Assembly: GCA_947303855.1 (NCBI GenBank)
Contig: CAMYZO010000007.1
Coordinates: 1 to 58,475, forward strand
DNA: 58,475 bases
DNA from: an uncultured Prevotellaceae bacterium
GTDB lineage: Bacteria; Bacteroidota; Bacteroidia; Bacteroidales; Bacteroidaceae
Reading direction: 5' to 3'
Position 1 is the first letter of the stretch, and every line of letters starts with the position of its first letter. Of this stretch, positions 8,296 to 18,291 are shown piece after piece. Position numbers and translations under genes: made by a program. Below the pieces are notes generated by a model. That model was given only the letters and a program-made list of their open reading frames with translations. It searched no databases and was not told the origin of the DNA.

Positions 8296-10071
8296 CTATT
8301 TCATGAGCTCAAACGGCACCCAGTAGCCGCCGTCCATGATGCGGGCACGGACGGTAGCCTCCAGCCCTGATGCTTCATACTTGGGACAGACGCGGTCGGC
8401 CACAATCGAGGGGTCGGCATAGCGCACGGCCATGCGGTTCATCATGGGATAGACCTTGCCCTCGCCGGCAAACTCCAGCATCGACTCGTCGAGCAGCGCC
8501 AGGTCGTTGAACTTCAGCGTGGCCGTCTCGCCCAGCTCAAAGATGTTGTCCTTGACGGGACGGGCGGTCAGGGCGAAGCAGCCGCGGATGCCCATCGACG
8601 GATATTTGCGCGTGCCCCAGTTGGCCGTGCCCGTCCAGTCGCTCTTCGTCGGGTCGACGGTGCTGGCAAAGCCCTCCCACTCAGGCGATCCGGCCACGAA
8701 GCAGCCGTCGCTGTCGCCGGCCTTCACACCGCTGTTGAACACGGCATTCATGGCCGTAAAGCGCTTCAGGTGGTTCAGGGCCTCGCAGAGCAGCATGTGG
8801 TACTGTGTGGCGCGGTAGATATAGATATGGCAGTCGTCCTGATAGGCATTGACGCGGGCCGAGCTGCCCACGGGGCGGAACTTGGCCAGGTAGGGCTGGC
8901 CGCTGGAGGTGCCGAAGCAGCACTTGTAGCGGGTGTCGCCCTCCGACGTGCCGGGATTGAACGTCTTGTCGAGGAAGCGGTCGATGCCGGCCTGCGAGGG
9001 GCGCAGCAGGTACTTGTTGGGGTACTCGTTAGAGAAGTGCTTCAGCAGCGTGTTCGTCTGGTTCTTCGTGTAGTCGTAGATGATGGCCGATACAGCCTCG
9101 TAAGGATAAGGCTGGGCGTAGTTCCAGATGGGGGTGTAGTGGCCGGGGGTGGCTGCCGACGGTAGCCAGTAGACATTCGAGCCGGGGTCGCTGGTGACGT
9201 TAATCTGCTCGCCAAGTGTTTTCAGCATCAGGTCGGCGGCCTTCTTGTAATACTCGGTAGCCGCGGTGCCGCCGGCGTCGAGCAGGGCACCCTTCCACAG
9301 GCACAGCTCGGCGTAGAGTCCGGCGTAGGGCGGTACGATGTAGTTCCACTTGCGATACTCGCTGCTGCTCAGCGCCACGGTATGGGTGGGGTCGAGCCAC
9401 TCATACCAGTCTATCTGCTGGTCGGTGTTAACACCGTCAAAGCCGTTGTCCATCAGCTGCAGGCACTTGTCAATAAGGTCGGAGAGGCTGAGCAGCTGGA
9501 ACTTGTCGCCGTTCTTAATCTCGGTGACCTCGGTGATGGCATCGTCGAACCAGACGGCCTGACCGTAAATCTCGGCCAGCGTCTTGTAGGCCCACACCTT
9601 AGTACGCACCGTTGAGGCCACCAGCGCATTCCATGCCTCGCTGTCGACGTTGGGATGGTTCTTGTAAGCCTTCATGTTCTTCAGGTAGTCGTTGCAGGCA
9701 ATGACCACCTCATAGTAGCTGGCAGGATTGGCATACTGGTTGTCCTGCAGGTTCTGGTCGTAGTTGTATAGGGCGATGAGCTCGCTCGACGAGTTGTCGG
9801 TAGGCTCAATCAGCTCGCCGCGGGTCTCGGTGAGCAGAATCTCCTTGTCGCCGACAGCCTGCAGCTTGGTCATGATACCGAGGAAACCGGTGTACATCTC
9901 AGTATTGCTGGTGAAACCATCGTCGCCGTTAAACTCGTCATCGGTCGTCGGCTCAAAGAAGTCGGAGCAGGAGACCAGCGCTACGCTCAATAATAAAGAA
10001 CAAATAATAAATAATAAACCTATGTGGCTTTTGGCCTTGCTTATTGTATCCATGTCTTTACGCTTTTTCAT
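8296..10071 (-). CDS. SusD/RagB-family outer-membrane lipoprotein
   Basis: Glycan-binding lid of a SusC/SusD importer, anchored on the cell surface as a lipoprotein. The N-terminus has a hydrophobic stretch ending in the lipobox VALVSC (Cys35 from this start; a second ATG at 10053 would make it Cys29). The protein is 591 residues, within the family range, and is rich in Trp and Tyr with SusD-like helical repeats (for example CNDYLKNMKAY and TKVWAYKTLAEIYGQAV near residues 105-165). It follows its SusC partner (10101-13238) by 29 bp. The start is ambiguous between the two ATGs. The substrate is unknown; the neighbouring pectate-lyase-like genes suggest a pectin fragment. Confidence 0.88.
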   Translation of the reverse strand: MKKRKDMDTISKAKSHIGLLFIICSLLLSVALVSCSDFFEPTTDDEFNGDDGFTSNTEMYTGFLGIMTKLQAVGDKEILLTETRGELIEPTDNSSSELIALYNYDQNLQDNQYANPASYYEVVIACNDYLKNMKAYKNHPNVDSEAWNALVASTVRTKVWAYKTLAEIYGQAVWFDDAITEVTEIKNGDKFQLLSLSDLIDKCLQLMDNGFDGVNTDQQIDWYEWLDPTHTVALSSSEYRKWNYIVPPYAGLYAELCLWKGALLDAGGTAATEYYKKAADLMLKTLGEQINVTSDPGSNVYWLPSAATPGHYTPIWNYAQPYPYEAVSAIIYDYTKNQTNTLLKHFSNEYPNKYLLRPSQAGIDRFLDKTFNPGTSEGDTRYKCCFGTSSGQPYLAKFRPVGSSARVNAYQDDCHIYIYRATQYHMLLCEALNHLKRFTAMNAVFNSGVKAGDSDGCFVAGSPEWEGFASTVDPTKSDWTGTANWGTRKYPSMGIRGCFALTARPVKDNIFELGETATLKFNDLALLDESMLEFAGEGKVYPMMNRMAVRYADPSIVADRVCPKYEASGLEATVRARIMDGGYWVPFELMK

Positions 10072-10100
10072 TTTTATATGTTATTTAGGCCAAAGGCCGC

Positions 10101-13100
10101 TTAGAACTTGAGGTTGACGCCCACCTTCACCGAACGGGGTGCCGTGGCCTTGGCATAGTCAACGCCGAGCATCATGGGACTGTAGCTGTAGGCAAACTCC
10201 GGGTCGAGGCCTAAGTACTTGGTGAAGGTGATGAGATTCTGACCTGTGATGAAGGCCGTGCCGCCCTGGATGAAGTTCAGCAGGGGCTTGCTCCAGGTAT
10301 AGCTCAGGGTGATGTCGCGCAGCTTCAGGTAGCTGGCATTCTCAATCCAGCGGTCGCTGAAGGCGTTGTTACCCACGCGGTCGTTCCAGCGTGCCCGCGG
10401 CATGTCGGTCTGCTGTCCCTCCATGAGCCAGCGGCGGTTAACAGACTGTGCCTGGTTAGAGAAGTCGGACGATGACTCTGTAATGCGGCGGACGGCATTG
10501 TAGGCATCGTTACCCACGCTATAGGCAAAGGTCAGGTCGAGAGCCAGCTGTTTGTACTCCACCCGGGTGAAGAACGAGCCATAGAAGTCGGGCGTTGCAG
10601 AACCGATAACCTCACGGTCAGCCTGGTCAATGATGCCATCGCTGTTCAGGTCGGCATAGTGTATGTCGCCGGCTCCGAACTTCTGTCCGTTAGCTGTCAG
10701 GTTGGCTTTCTCTGCCTCGGCGGTGGTGGTGAACACGCCCAAAGAACGCAGTCCGTAGAAGGCGTATGGGTCGCCACCGGTACGGGTGATGATCTGGGCA
10801 TTGTCGTCGAGAGTGTAGACCATCTCGTCAAGTGCGCCCAAGGAGTTCACCTTGTTGCTCAGCGTAGCCAGGTTGCCACCGACGGTCCAGCGCACGTCCT
10901 TGGTGTAGACGGGCGAGAAGGCCAGCGACAGCTCCATGCCCTTGGCCTCAATCTCAGCCTCGTTGTTATAGTAGGAGCTGGAGCCGAGCACTGCCGAGCG
11001 TTCACCGGCAATGAGCACGTTTGTAGCACGGGTGTTATAGTAGCTCACACCCAGCTGAACACGGTTGCGCAGCAGGGCGGTCTCCAGACCGACGTTCACC
11101 GTGCGGTCCTTCTCAGCCTTGATAGCCGTGCTGGGCACATTGGCACGGACGATACCGGCAATGGTCTGGTAGGGATTTGACGTATAATAGTACTTACCGA
11201 ACTTTGACGAGAAGCGGCTGTTGCCGGTCAGGGTGTAGTTGGCAAAGATGTTGAGTTTCTCTATCCAGCTAATGCTATTCAGCAATGGCACGTTCTTAGC
11301 CATGAAGACTGCATCGACAGCGGGATAGAAGGTCATGCGTGTGGCATCCTTTCCCACGCTGGATGCACCGTCGAATGCTCCGGTAAAGCCTATCTTGACC
11401 GTATTATCGAAAGTCCAGTCAGCATGCAGATAGGCGTTCATCCAGTTCCACTTGTTGTTGTAACCTGAGAAATACTTACCCAGTGTCTGAGCATCACCAA
11501 GTGTCTGATAGAAGTCGTTGTTGGAATTACGTCCGAAGCCGGCATCATACTCATACGACGTGGTGAGCATCTGCCAGCCGGCGTTGAGGTTCAGCTTGTG
11601 TGTTTCTGCCCACTGTTTTTTGTAGGCCGCATTCACGTTGTAGAACATGTTGAACGTGTGGTTGGTACCTACGCGGATGGTATTGTCAGACTGTCCGTAC
11701 TGGTCGAACAGGGGTACGATGTCATGGTTGTCCTTGCCCGGAATGAACGCCTCTTCCTGGTTGTAGTTGTAGTACATGCCCACCACGCCGTTGACGGTAA
11801 GGTCGCGCAGCGGTGTGTAGATCAACTGAATCTTGGTGTTCATGTCGTACTGGCGGTTCTTGCCGCTCATCGTATTCACCAGCGACACAGGGTTGGAGAC
11901 GATGAAGTCGGTATTCTCAATAGCACCGAACCAATAGCTGGCGTAGGAGCTGATGAGGTTGCCGTACATATCGCTCCGCTGCGGGCTGAGGATGGGGGCG
12001 TGGCGGTAGGCGGCCAGCAGCGGGTTGGTCTCCTTCGACAGGCCCTGCTCCTGATACTGTCCCTTCAGGTAGGCCGTGTTGATGTTGGCACGAATCTCGA
12101 ACTTCTTGCTGACCAGCACCGAAGCATTAATCTGAGCCTGATAGCGGTCACTGTAGGTATTTTTCAGCGTTCCCTCGTCGGTGGTATAGCCCAGTGAGAT
12201 GTTATACTTGGCGATATTGTCACCACCCTCGACGCGGAAGAGGTAGTCCATAGACAGGCTGTTACGGTAGATCTCGTCCTGCCAGTTGGTGTCGTACTGG
12301 TATAGATACGACTTGTTGGCATTGGGGTCGCTCAGGAAGTTGAAGTCCTTGAAGAAAGCCTCCATGTTGGGGTAATAGGTCAAGCCCATATCCGACAAGT
12401 AGTTCTTGTATTCGGCAGCATTCATCAGCGGGATGCGCTTCGAGTTCCAGTTGGTGCCGGCAATGGCCGAGAACGAGATGCGCGTATTCATGTCGGTAGA
12501 GCTGGCCTGGTCGGTCTCAATCATGATGACACCATTAGAGCCCATCGAACCGTAGGCAGCAGCCTCTGCACCTTTTAGGACGGTGATGTTGCGGATGTCG
12601 AGATTGTTCAATCCCTGGAACAGCGAGCGTGAATATCCACCCACGATCTGGCTCAGGTTAGCATCGGGCATATAAGGTACGCCGTTGATGACGATAAGCG
12701 GGGCATTGTCGGCCACCAGCGAGTGGATACCACGGAGCTGCATATAGGCACCCTCGCCAGTCATACCGCTCTTATTGGTAACCTGCAGGCCGGCAATCTC
12801 ACCTTTCAAGGCGTTCTCGATAGACAGGGAGCCTGCAGCAAAGTCCTTGCGGTTCAGATTTTGCAGGCTACCGTCAGTAGTCTCGTTCTGGCGCGTGGCA
12901 AACGGTGTGACAGCGGTCTCGTTATAACGGGACTTGTTCTCCTCAATCATGAAGAGACGCAGGCCAGAGGCGTTTGTGTCGCGTACATAGACGGCACGCT
13001 GGAAGTAGCCGTCGTGCCACACGTTAAGGGCATTCCCTCTCTTGACCCCCTCTATAGTGAAGCTACCATCGGCAGCCGAGCGCACTGTTTCACAGCCGGG

Positions 13101-13238
13101 ACTGGAGATAATGGCATCAGCAATAGGCTGGTTGGTCGACGAGAGGATATATCCGCTGAGCTTCTGGGCGTATGTAGTCGCACTAAAAGCCAGTGGCAGT
13201 GTCAGACCCAATATGATTTTCTTAATGTCGTTGCTCAT
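10101..13238 (-). CDS. SusC/RagA-family TonB-dependent outer-membrane transporter
   Basis: Imports glycan fragments across the outer membrane with its SusD partner, powered by TonB. ATG at 13238 begins a signal peptide ending in TTYAQ; the frame continues upstream only to a TTG at 13245-13247. Next come a carboxypeptidase-regulatory-like beta-sandwich (about 30-110), a plug domain with ENALKGEIAGLQV, LRGIHSL, PLIVINGVPYM and NITVLKGAEAAAYGSMGSNG (the SusC family pattern), and a long beta-barrel ending in the aromatic residue VGVNLKF. About 1045 residues is typical. It is the second, more divergent SusC of the locus, preceded by a FAS1-type lipoprotein gene rather than directly by another SusD. 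Confidence 0.93.
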   Translation of the reverse strand: MSNDIKKIILGLTLPLAFSATTYAQKLSGYILSSTNQPIADAIISSPGCETVRSAADGSFTIEGVKRGNALNVWHDGYFQRAVYVRDTNASGLRLFMIEENKSRYNETAVTPFATRQNETTDGSLQNLNRKDFAAGSLSIENALKGEIAGLQVTNKSGMTGEGAYMQLRGIHSLVADNAPLIVINGVPYMPDANLSQIVGGYSRSLFQGLNNLDIRNITVLKGAEAAAYGSMGSNGVIMIETDQASSTDMNTRISFSAIAGTNWNSKRIPLMNAAEYKNYLSDMGLTYYPNMEAFFKDFNFLSDPNANKSYLYQYDTNWQDEIYRNSLSMDYLFRVEGGDNIAKYNISLGYTTDEGTLKNTYSDRYQAQINASVLVSKKFEIRANINTAYLKGQYQEQGLSKETNPLLAAYRHAPILSPQRSDMYGNLISSYASYWFGAIENTDFIVSNPVSLVNTMSGKNRQYDMNTKIQLIYTPLRDLTVNGVVGMYYNYNQEEAFIPGKDNHDIVPLFDQYGQSDNTIRVGTNHTFNMFYNVNAAYKKQWAETHKLNLNAGWQMLTTSYEYDAGFGRNSNNDFYQTLGDAQTLGKYFSGYNNKWNWMNAYLHADWTFDNTVKIGFTGAFDGASSVGKDATRMTFYPAVDAVFMAKNVPLLNSISWIEKLNIFANYTLTGNSRFSSKFGKYYYTSNPYQTIAGIVRANVPSTAIKAEKDRTVNVGLETALLRNRVQLGVSYYNTRATNVLIAGERSAVLGSSSYYNNEAEIEAKGMELSLAFSPVYTKDVRWTVGGNLATLSNKVNSLGALDEMVYTLDDNAQIITRTGGDPYAFYGLRSLGVFTTTAEAEKANLTANGQKFGAGDIHYADLNSDGIIDQADREVIGSATPDFYGSFFTRVEYKQLALDLTFAYSVGNDAYNAVRRITESSSDFSNQAQSVNRRWLMEGQQTDMPRARWNDRVGNNAFSDRWIENASYLKLRDITLSYTWSKPLLNFIQGGTAFITGQNLITFTKYLGLDPEFAYSYSPMMLGVDYAKATAPRSVKVGVNLKF

Positions 13239-13275
13239 ATTTTCCAATTCTCAATTTTCAATTCTCAATTATCAA
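13239..13275. repeat. AT-rich AATTGA-type short repeats before a start codon
   Basis: Read on the minus strand, the gap before the SusC start consists of AATTGA-like units (AATTGATAATTGAGAATTG and related). It resembles the repeat at 36214-36282, which also sits directly before a start codon. Confidence 0.6.
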
Positions 13276-13283
13276 TTATCCGA

Positions 13284-14981
13284 CTAATAGTTATTCTCCG
13301 TGGGGCGCAGGCACCAGTGGTGCAGCTTGACGTTGGTCTTGCCGGCCCAGCTGTTGCACTCTAAGCGAAGTGTCAGCTGTACAGGCGAGCCATCGCCATA
13401 AATGTCGGGAACGTCCACCTCGTCAATCATAACACCACCGTCACGGTCGTAATTGGCAGCCTTGCTGTTACCACCCATCTCACGGACGTATGTGGCATCG
13501 TAGCCCTCAGGATAGCCCACACCGTTACGGTCGTAGTGGAAGGTAGTGGCCGATCCCCAGGTGACAGTTGCTGACTTGGCTATCAGCTTGTCACCGGCAA
13601 AAAGCGTAGCTACCACGTCCAGGCCGGCATTCTGAACGGAACCCATGCAGAAGCGGTATGTTCCAGGCGGCACAAGGTAAGGACGTATGTCGCCATCATC
13701 GCTGCGCTTAATGGGCGTGAAGTCAATGGCAAAGCCCTCGGAATCATCCAGTCCGCTGGGTTTGTCGAAGCGAATGACACGGTTTTCGATGAGCGGCCAC
13801 ACACCGGCCCAGGGTGTCCAGGCGGTCACCTCCGTATCGCACGACTTGAAGGTCAGGTTCGTGGTCTTGTAGTAGGCTGTCTTCTGTTCGTCGGTGCAGT
13901 TCTCGTAATAGTAGAAGAAGTCCTTCAGACGGTAGATCAGTACGTTGGTGGGGATGTGCAGGCGGGTGACGTTGTAGACGATACCGTTAGAGAGCTCGGT
14001 GGGGTTCTGTGCGTCCACCTTCTGTACGCTGGTGCGCCACTGTGTACCGTAGATACTCTTCAGGTCCTGGTCTTCCGTGGTCTGCATATCGGCAGCCGTA
14101 TATTTCTTATTGAAGAAAGCCGTCTTCAGAATCCAGTCCTTGATGATGCTGTCAGGCCGCTCCTGGTCCCAGGCCTCCAGGCGCTGGTGGGCATCCTCCA
14201 GGGCATCCTCTATCACCTTATTCGAGAAGAGCAGCATGGTAGCAGTAAGCGACTCGGAGTTCATGTCGAAGTTCACGGCATCGAAGAATGTGTTGGTATA
14301 GATAAAAACCGAGTCATAGACGGTGTTACCCTGCTCGTTGACGCTGACGGCCTTGGAGTTGGCACGGTCAAACTCCTTGCCTCCCGATGCACGTACCATC
14401 TCGCGGAAGATGGAATAGTCGTCAGGCAGAGACTCGATATAGTCGTACAGCGAGGTGGGTGTCTGAATCATTTCTGAAATAACGTAAATATAACCCGTGG
14501 CGGTCTTGATGACCTCCTTCACCGCACCGTTGTTGAACAGCACGTGGTCGACGATAATGCCTTCCTGTCCCTGCTCGTCGATGCTGACGTTGACATATTT
14601 GCCGTGCCACATCATCAGGCGGGTGCCGTCCTCCAGGTTGGCGGGCGAGATGCTGATGTCGCTGACATGCGAGCGGGTGATGAACGCCACCTCCTCGGTG
14701 GGCTGCTGGAAGTGGTCGTTGGTAACCACCAGCATCGTGCTGAGCTGTCCTTTCTTCTGCAGCTCATCGTAGATGCCCTGCTGCTGGAACAGCTGGTTCA
14801 TGGCCGACAGGTCGCTACGGCTCTGCAGATAGGCCTGCGACGAGATGTCGACAATCTTCAGCTCGGCATTGGCGATAGCCGATTCCGCCTCCTTGTAGTG
14901 GCTGTCATCCTTCAGCTCATTACAGGCCGTTGCAACAGCAGCAGCCATCAGTATAGTGAAAAGTTTGCTGAATGTCTTCAT
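13284..14981 (-). CDS. FAS1-like surface lipoprotein of the glycan locus
   Basis: 565-residue predicted lipoprotein: MKTFSKLFTILMAAAVATAC, with acylated Cys20. The region up to about residue 170 has the pattern of a fasciclin (FAS1) domain, with TMLVVTNDHFQ and the closing strand TGYIYVISEMIQTP; a second, more divergent copy starts near SIFREMVRASGG. The last 150-200 residues look like a beta-sandwich (QLTLRLECNSWAGKTNVK), as in the neighbour 15000-16709. It lies between the two SusC/D modules, 18 bp after that neighbour. FAS1 domains bind proteins or glycans, so a surface glycan-binding role is inferred. The family call rests on motifs and is weaker than for 15000-16709. Confidence 0.68.
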   Translation of the reverse strand: MKTFSKLFTILMAAAVATACNELKDDSHYKEAESAIANAELKIVDISSQAYLQSRSDLSAMNQLFQQQGIYDELQKKGQLSTMLVVTNDHFQQPTEEVAFITRSHVSDISISPANLEDGTRLMMWHGKYVNVSIDEQGQEGIIVDHVLFNNGAVKEVIKTATGYIYVISEMIQTPTSLYDYIESLPDDYSIFREMVRASGGKEFDRANSKAVSVNEQGNTVYDSVFIYTNTFFDAVNFDMNSESLTATMLLFSNKVIEDALEDAHQRLEAWDQERPDSIIKDWILKTAFFNKKYTAADMQTTEDQDLKSIYGTQWRTSVQKVDAQNPTELSNGIVYNVTRLHIPTNVLIYRLKDFFYYYENCTDEQKTAYYKTTNLTFKSCDTEVTAWTPWAGVWPLIENRVIRFDKPSGLDDSEGFAIDFTPIKRSDDGDIRPYLVPPGTYRFCMGSVQNAGLDVVATLFAGDKLIAKSATVTWGSATTFHYDRNGVGYPEGYDATYVREMGGNSKAANYDRDGGVMIDEVDVPDIYGDGSPVQLTLRLECNSWAGKTNVKLHHWCLRPTENNY

Positions 14982-14999
14982 AATCTTTCGTATAGTAGG

Positions 15000-16709
15000 T
15001 TATTGGATGGGGATAAACTTGATACAGTCGAACTGCAGACTGAAGTTCTTGTTGGAGCTGGCAGCAGGGTCGAGCACGATAAAGCTGAACTTATGGGATG
15101 CGGTCTCAGTGAACTCCACTTCCTCGTAGAGCGTGCTGGTATAGACACCGGGCAACGCACTACTGACCTTGGTATAAGGTGCGGTGAAGATGGTCTGGTC
15201 ATCATTGTCGTCGAACGACATCTTCAGCATACCACCATTACCGTCAGACATGGTGCGCATAAAAGAGTGTCCTGTCATGTAGATGAGCGTCAGCTCAACA
15301 CGGTACTTGCCTCGGACAATGGTCGGTGTGTGCATACTGACCTTCCCCATATAGCCTACATTGAACACCACGCGGTCGTAGTTGTTAGCCTCCTTGAGGT
15401 TTGACTTACAGGTGACGTAGTCAATGTCGCTGTAGGAATGGTTGCTGGAACCGGCCTCGCCCATCTCATATTCATAGCAGCTGGCGTTGGCAATGCGAGT
15501 ACGCTGCTCCGACGATGTAGGCTCTGCGGGCTGGTAGCCCTCGGTGCCAACCAGGTTTTTCACCTCGGTATAGTCGGCCAAATCCCAAAGCACAGCAGTC
15601 TGCTCAGGCTCCCAGACGGGCAGCCAGCCGTCCAGTTCGTGGACATAGCCGTTCTTGGAGAGCACATTCGATGAGGCGGGAACGAAACGGGCGGCCTCTG
15701 CCGATGCGTTCAGCTCGTATTTGGCAGCCTCGTCTGTGGCCAGCGAGTCGTAGGTGACGGTGAACACCTGGTTCATGGCCGAGGTGCTCCAGATGCGGGT
15801 GACGTCAGAGCCGTTCATGGCACCCAGCTCGTCAGTGGTGTACTGGTTGCCCAGCACATGGTAGCTGACATACTCGCGCAGCAGCGAGTCCTCGCTAAGT
15901 CCCTGTTCATCAGCAGCCTTGAGCTTACTCTTCAGCTGTTCGAACGACGTGATGCCGGCTTTCGAGAACGTGGCGTCACTGACGTTCAGCAGCGTGTAGT
16001 AGTAGTGGGTGATGATACGCTGACGGTCCTGGTTATAAGTGGTGTCTACCACGGTGCTGAGTTTCTTGTCCCAGCCAGTGGCCTTCAGGGCTGCGGTCAT
16101 GATGGTCGATGTGCCGCTGTCAGCGACGCGGTCGTAGACGGTCTCCACCAGTGGAGTCATGGCCGACGAGAGCACATAGACCTTTCCGTTGAAGGCACTC
16201 AGGCCCATTTCGATGATGCGCCCTTCGCCGTTCAGGGTTGCCTGTCCAGCATGTGTGGAGTCAATCTCAATCTTGATGACGTCGCTGTTCAGGTTCTGCA
16301 CAGTCTTCTTCAGCACGAAGGCATCGGGCAGAATGGAGTCCTTCACCGTGTGGTAGAGGACGAACTGTCGCATGTAGTCGGCAGTGAGGTCGCTCAGCTG
16401 GCTGACGCCGCGGCGCTTGTAGAACGCGTTCATGGCATCGTCGTTGGGCACAAACGCCGTAAAGCTGACGCCGCTTGACGACTGGTTCAGGGCATCAAAC
16501 ATGTTGGCATAGCGCAGGGCGCTGACATACTCGCCAAAGCCCTCCTGCTCTGTCAGGAACGAGGAGATGGGCGAGTTAAGCTCGTTGGTGTATGTCTGGT
16601 CCTTGAAGGGGTCGCTGTTGATGTCGATGACATCCTTGTCGCAGGCTACCACCATCAGGGTGGTGGCGGCAAGTGCTATTACCTTATTATATATATTATA
16701 TATTTTCAT
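15000..16709 (-). CDS. FAS1-domain surface lipoprotein
   Basis: 569 residues with a lipoprotein signal ending in VVAC (Cys23). Two fasciclin domains are visible: the first contains FTAFVPNDDAMNAFYK and QFVLYHTVKDSI, closing with KVYVLSSAMTPLVETVY; the second starts near STIMTAALKATGWDKKL with TFSKAGITSFEQLKSK and EYVSYHVLGN, closing with GYVHELDGWLPV. The C-terminal part from about 420 is a beta-rich domain (KYRVELTLIYMTGHSF, SFIVLDPAASSNKNFSLQFD) that could be a carbohydrate-binding-like sandwich. It follows the first SusC/SusD pair by 18 bp, the position normally held by surface glycan-binding proteins, which supports that role by inference. Confidence 0.8.
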   Translation of the reverse strand: MKIYNIYNKVIALAATTLMVVACDKDVIDINSDPFKDQTYTNELNSPISSFLTEQEGFGEYVSALRYANMFDALNQSSSGVSFTAFVPNDDAMNAFYKRRGVSQLSDLTADYMRQFVLYHTVKDSILPDAFVLKKTVQNLNSDVIKIEIDSTHAGQATLNGEGRIIEMGLSAFNGKVYVLSSAMTPLVETVYDRVADSGTSTIMTAALKATGWDKKLSTVVDTTYNQDRQRIITHYYYTLLNVSDATFSKAGITSFEQLKSKLKAADEQGLSEDSLLREYVSYHVLGNQYTTDELGAMNGSDVTRIWSTSAMNQVFTVTYDSLATDEAAKYELNASAEAARFVPASSNVLSKNGYVHELDGWLPVWEPEQTAVLWDLADYTEVKNLVGTEGYQPAEPTSSEQRTRIANASCYEYEMGEAGSSNHSYSDIDYVTCKSNLKEANNYDRVVFNVGYMGKVSMHTPTIVRGKYRVELTLIYMTGHSFMRTMSDGNGGMLKMSFDDNDDQTIFTAPYTKVSSALPGVYTSTLYEEVEFTETASHKFSFIVLDPAASSNKNFSLQFDCIKFIPIQ

Positions 16710-16727
16710 AATACGTCCTCCTTTCGT

Positions 16728-18278
16728 TTATTTTGTCGTTCCGTAGTACGGGTTCTGTTCTAGCAACTTGTTGTGCTCAATATCGCTCTGAGGCAGCGGC
16801 ATGTACCAGGCGTTCTGGTCCTGCAGCACAGAGAGTATCCACTGCTGGTTCGTGGTCTGGTTGCCTTCGATGACCTTGGCAATGAACTGCGTCTTGTACT
16901 TGCTGTTGCCGATGCGTCCGAACCACAGCAGGTCATACCAGCGCTTGGCCTCGGCCACGAACTCCATCTCTTTCTGGTCAAGAATCTCTTCGAGTAGCGT
17001 CAGCTCATCAAGTTCGCTGACATTGACATCGTAGTCGTCGAGGGCGGCACGGTGGCGAACCCTGTTCACCAGGTTAACAGCATCCTGCCACGAGCCGCTA
17101 CCCTTCATGGTCAGCGCCTGGGCTTTCATCAGCATAATTTCAGCCACACGGTAGAGGATGAAGTTAGCATCCTGGTAGACACGGGCACCACCAGTAATGT
17201 CCTGCACGTCGGTACCATAGTATTTCCAAATCAGATACTGGTTGGCGGTAGGCCATCCCAAGACCATACCATTGTCGGGGACATAGGTTGCCAACAGCAT
17301 TCGTCCCATGCGTCCGTCCTCGGTAATACCCTTGTCCTTCAGCGTCTGGGTCTCGTTCTTCATCTTCGTCACAGCCTCGGCAGTAGGCTTCAGCGTCGAT
17401 GATGTGCTCATGGTGAACAGTCCTGAGAAGTTATTCGACTGCTGGTTGGTCGTATAATCCCAGTTCAGTTCCATGATACTCTCATTGGAGTTGCCGGGAT
17501 AGAAGATGGTGTACCAGTCGTTAGTGTTCGACATGAACACAGGACGGAAGGCATCGGTAGCATTGAGAATCATATCGCAGTACTCAACGCACTGGTCGTA
17601 GTCCTCACTCCACAGGCAGGCATCGGCCATGAGGGCGTAGAGTGCCCACTTCGTGACGCGTCCCTTCGTGGCCCAGTCTTCCTCGTAGGTTCCCTTGGCG
17701 GCACCTGTTGCCAGTGCCGTCTTCACATCCTCCTTGATTTGTGCTATGATTTCCTTTTCTGTTGACTTGGCCAGGTCGAACGAGGCATTGTCATTGACGT
17801 AGGCCGTCAGCACCAAGGGTACATCCCTGAAGTTCTTCACTAACAGCAGATAGCAGTAGGCACGCATGAAATAAGCCTCTGCCAGGTGGGAGTTGCGGAT
17901 GGCATCGTAGTACGTATTATCCTCAACACTTGGGGCATACATGATAACCGAGTTGGCCATGCCTATGACCTTGTAGACGTTCGACCAGTCGCAGAGGGTA
18001 TGGCTGGGCGTCATGTTGAAGTCCTGCAGCTTGGAGTCGCTGGTGTTGATGGAATAGATGGTGCCGCCGCGCAGCTCGCCCCATTTGATGATGGTGGGCA
18101 CGCACTGGCGCATATAATAGTAGCCTGAGGCAATGACGGCCTCAACGTCCTCTTTCGACTTCCAATAGTTGTCGGTCACCTGCTCGTTGTTGGGCAGCAC
18201 GTCGAGCCAGTCGTTGCACGAGGAAAGACCGCAGATTACGCAGATAGCGCAGATTATCTTGATAAATTTCTGTTTCAT
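16728..18278 (-). CDS. SusD/RagB-family outer-membrane lipoprotein
   Basis: Surface glycan-binding lipoprotein paired with the SusC at 18292-21522, whose stop lies 13 bp before this start. ATG at 18278 opens MKQKFIKIICAICVICGLSSC with Cys21 as the acylated residue; an in-frame ATG at 18320 would overlap the SusC gene and hide the lipobox. The family pattern is clear: CNDWLDVLPNNEQVTDNYWK at the start, SHLAEAYFMRAYCYLLLVKN, then the C-terminal RVAEIMLMKAQALTMKG, AVNLVNRVRHRAAL and EILDQKEMEFVAEAKRWYDL (ligand-pocket and closing helices). 516 residues is normal. Confidence 0.94.
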   Translation of the reverse strand: MKQKFIKIICAICVICGLSSCNDWLDVLPNNEQVTDNYWKSKEDVEAVIASGYYYMRQCVPTIIKWGELRGGTIYSINTSDSKLQDFNMTPSHTLCDWSNVYKVIGMANSVIMYAPSVEDNTYYDAIRNSHLAEAYFMRAYCYLLLVKNFRDVPLVLTAYVNDNASFDLAKSTEKEIIAQIKEDVKTALATGAAKGTYEEDWATKGRVTKWALYALMADACLWSEDYDQCVEYCDMILNATDAFRPVFMSNTNDWYTIFYPGNSNESIMELNWDYTTNQQSNNFSGLFTMSTSSTLKPTAEAVTKMKNETQTLKDKGITEDGRMGRMLLATYVPDNGMVLGWPTANQYLIWKYYGTDVQDITGGARVYQDANFILYRVAEIMLMKAQALTMKGSGSWQDAVNLVNRVRHRAALDDYDVNVSELDELTLLEEILDQKEMEFVAEAKRWYDLLWFGRIGNSKYKTQFIAKVIEGNQTTNQQWILSVLQDQNAWYMPLPQSDIEHNKLLEQNPYYGTTK

Positions 18279-18291
18279 AATGATATATGCT

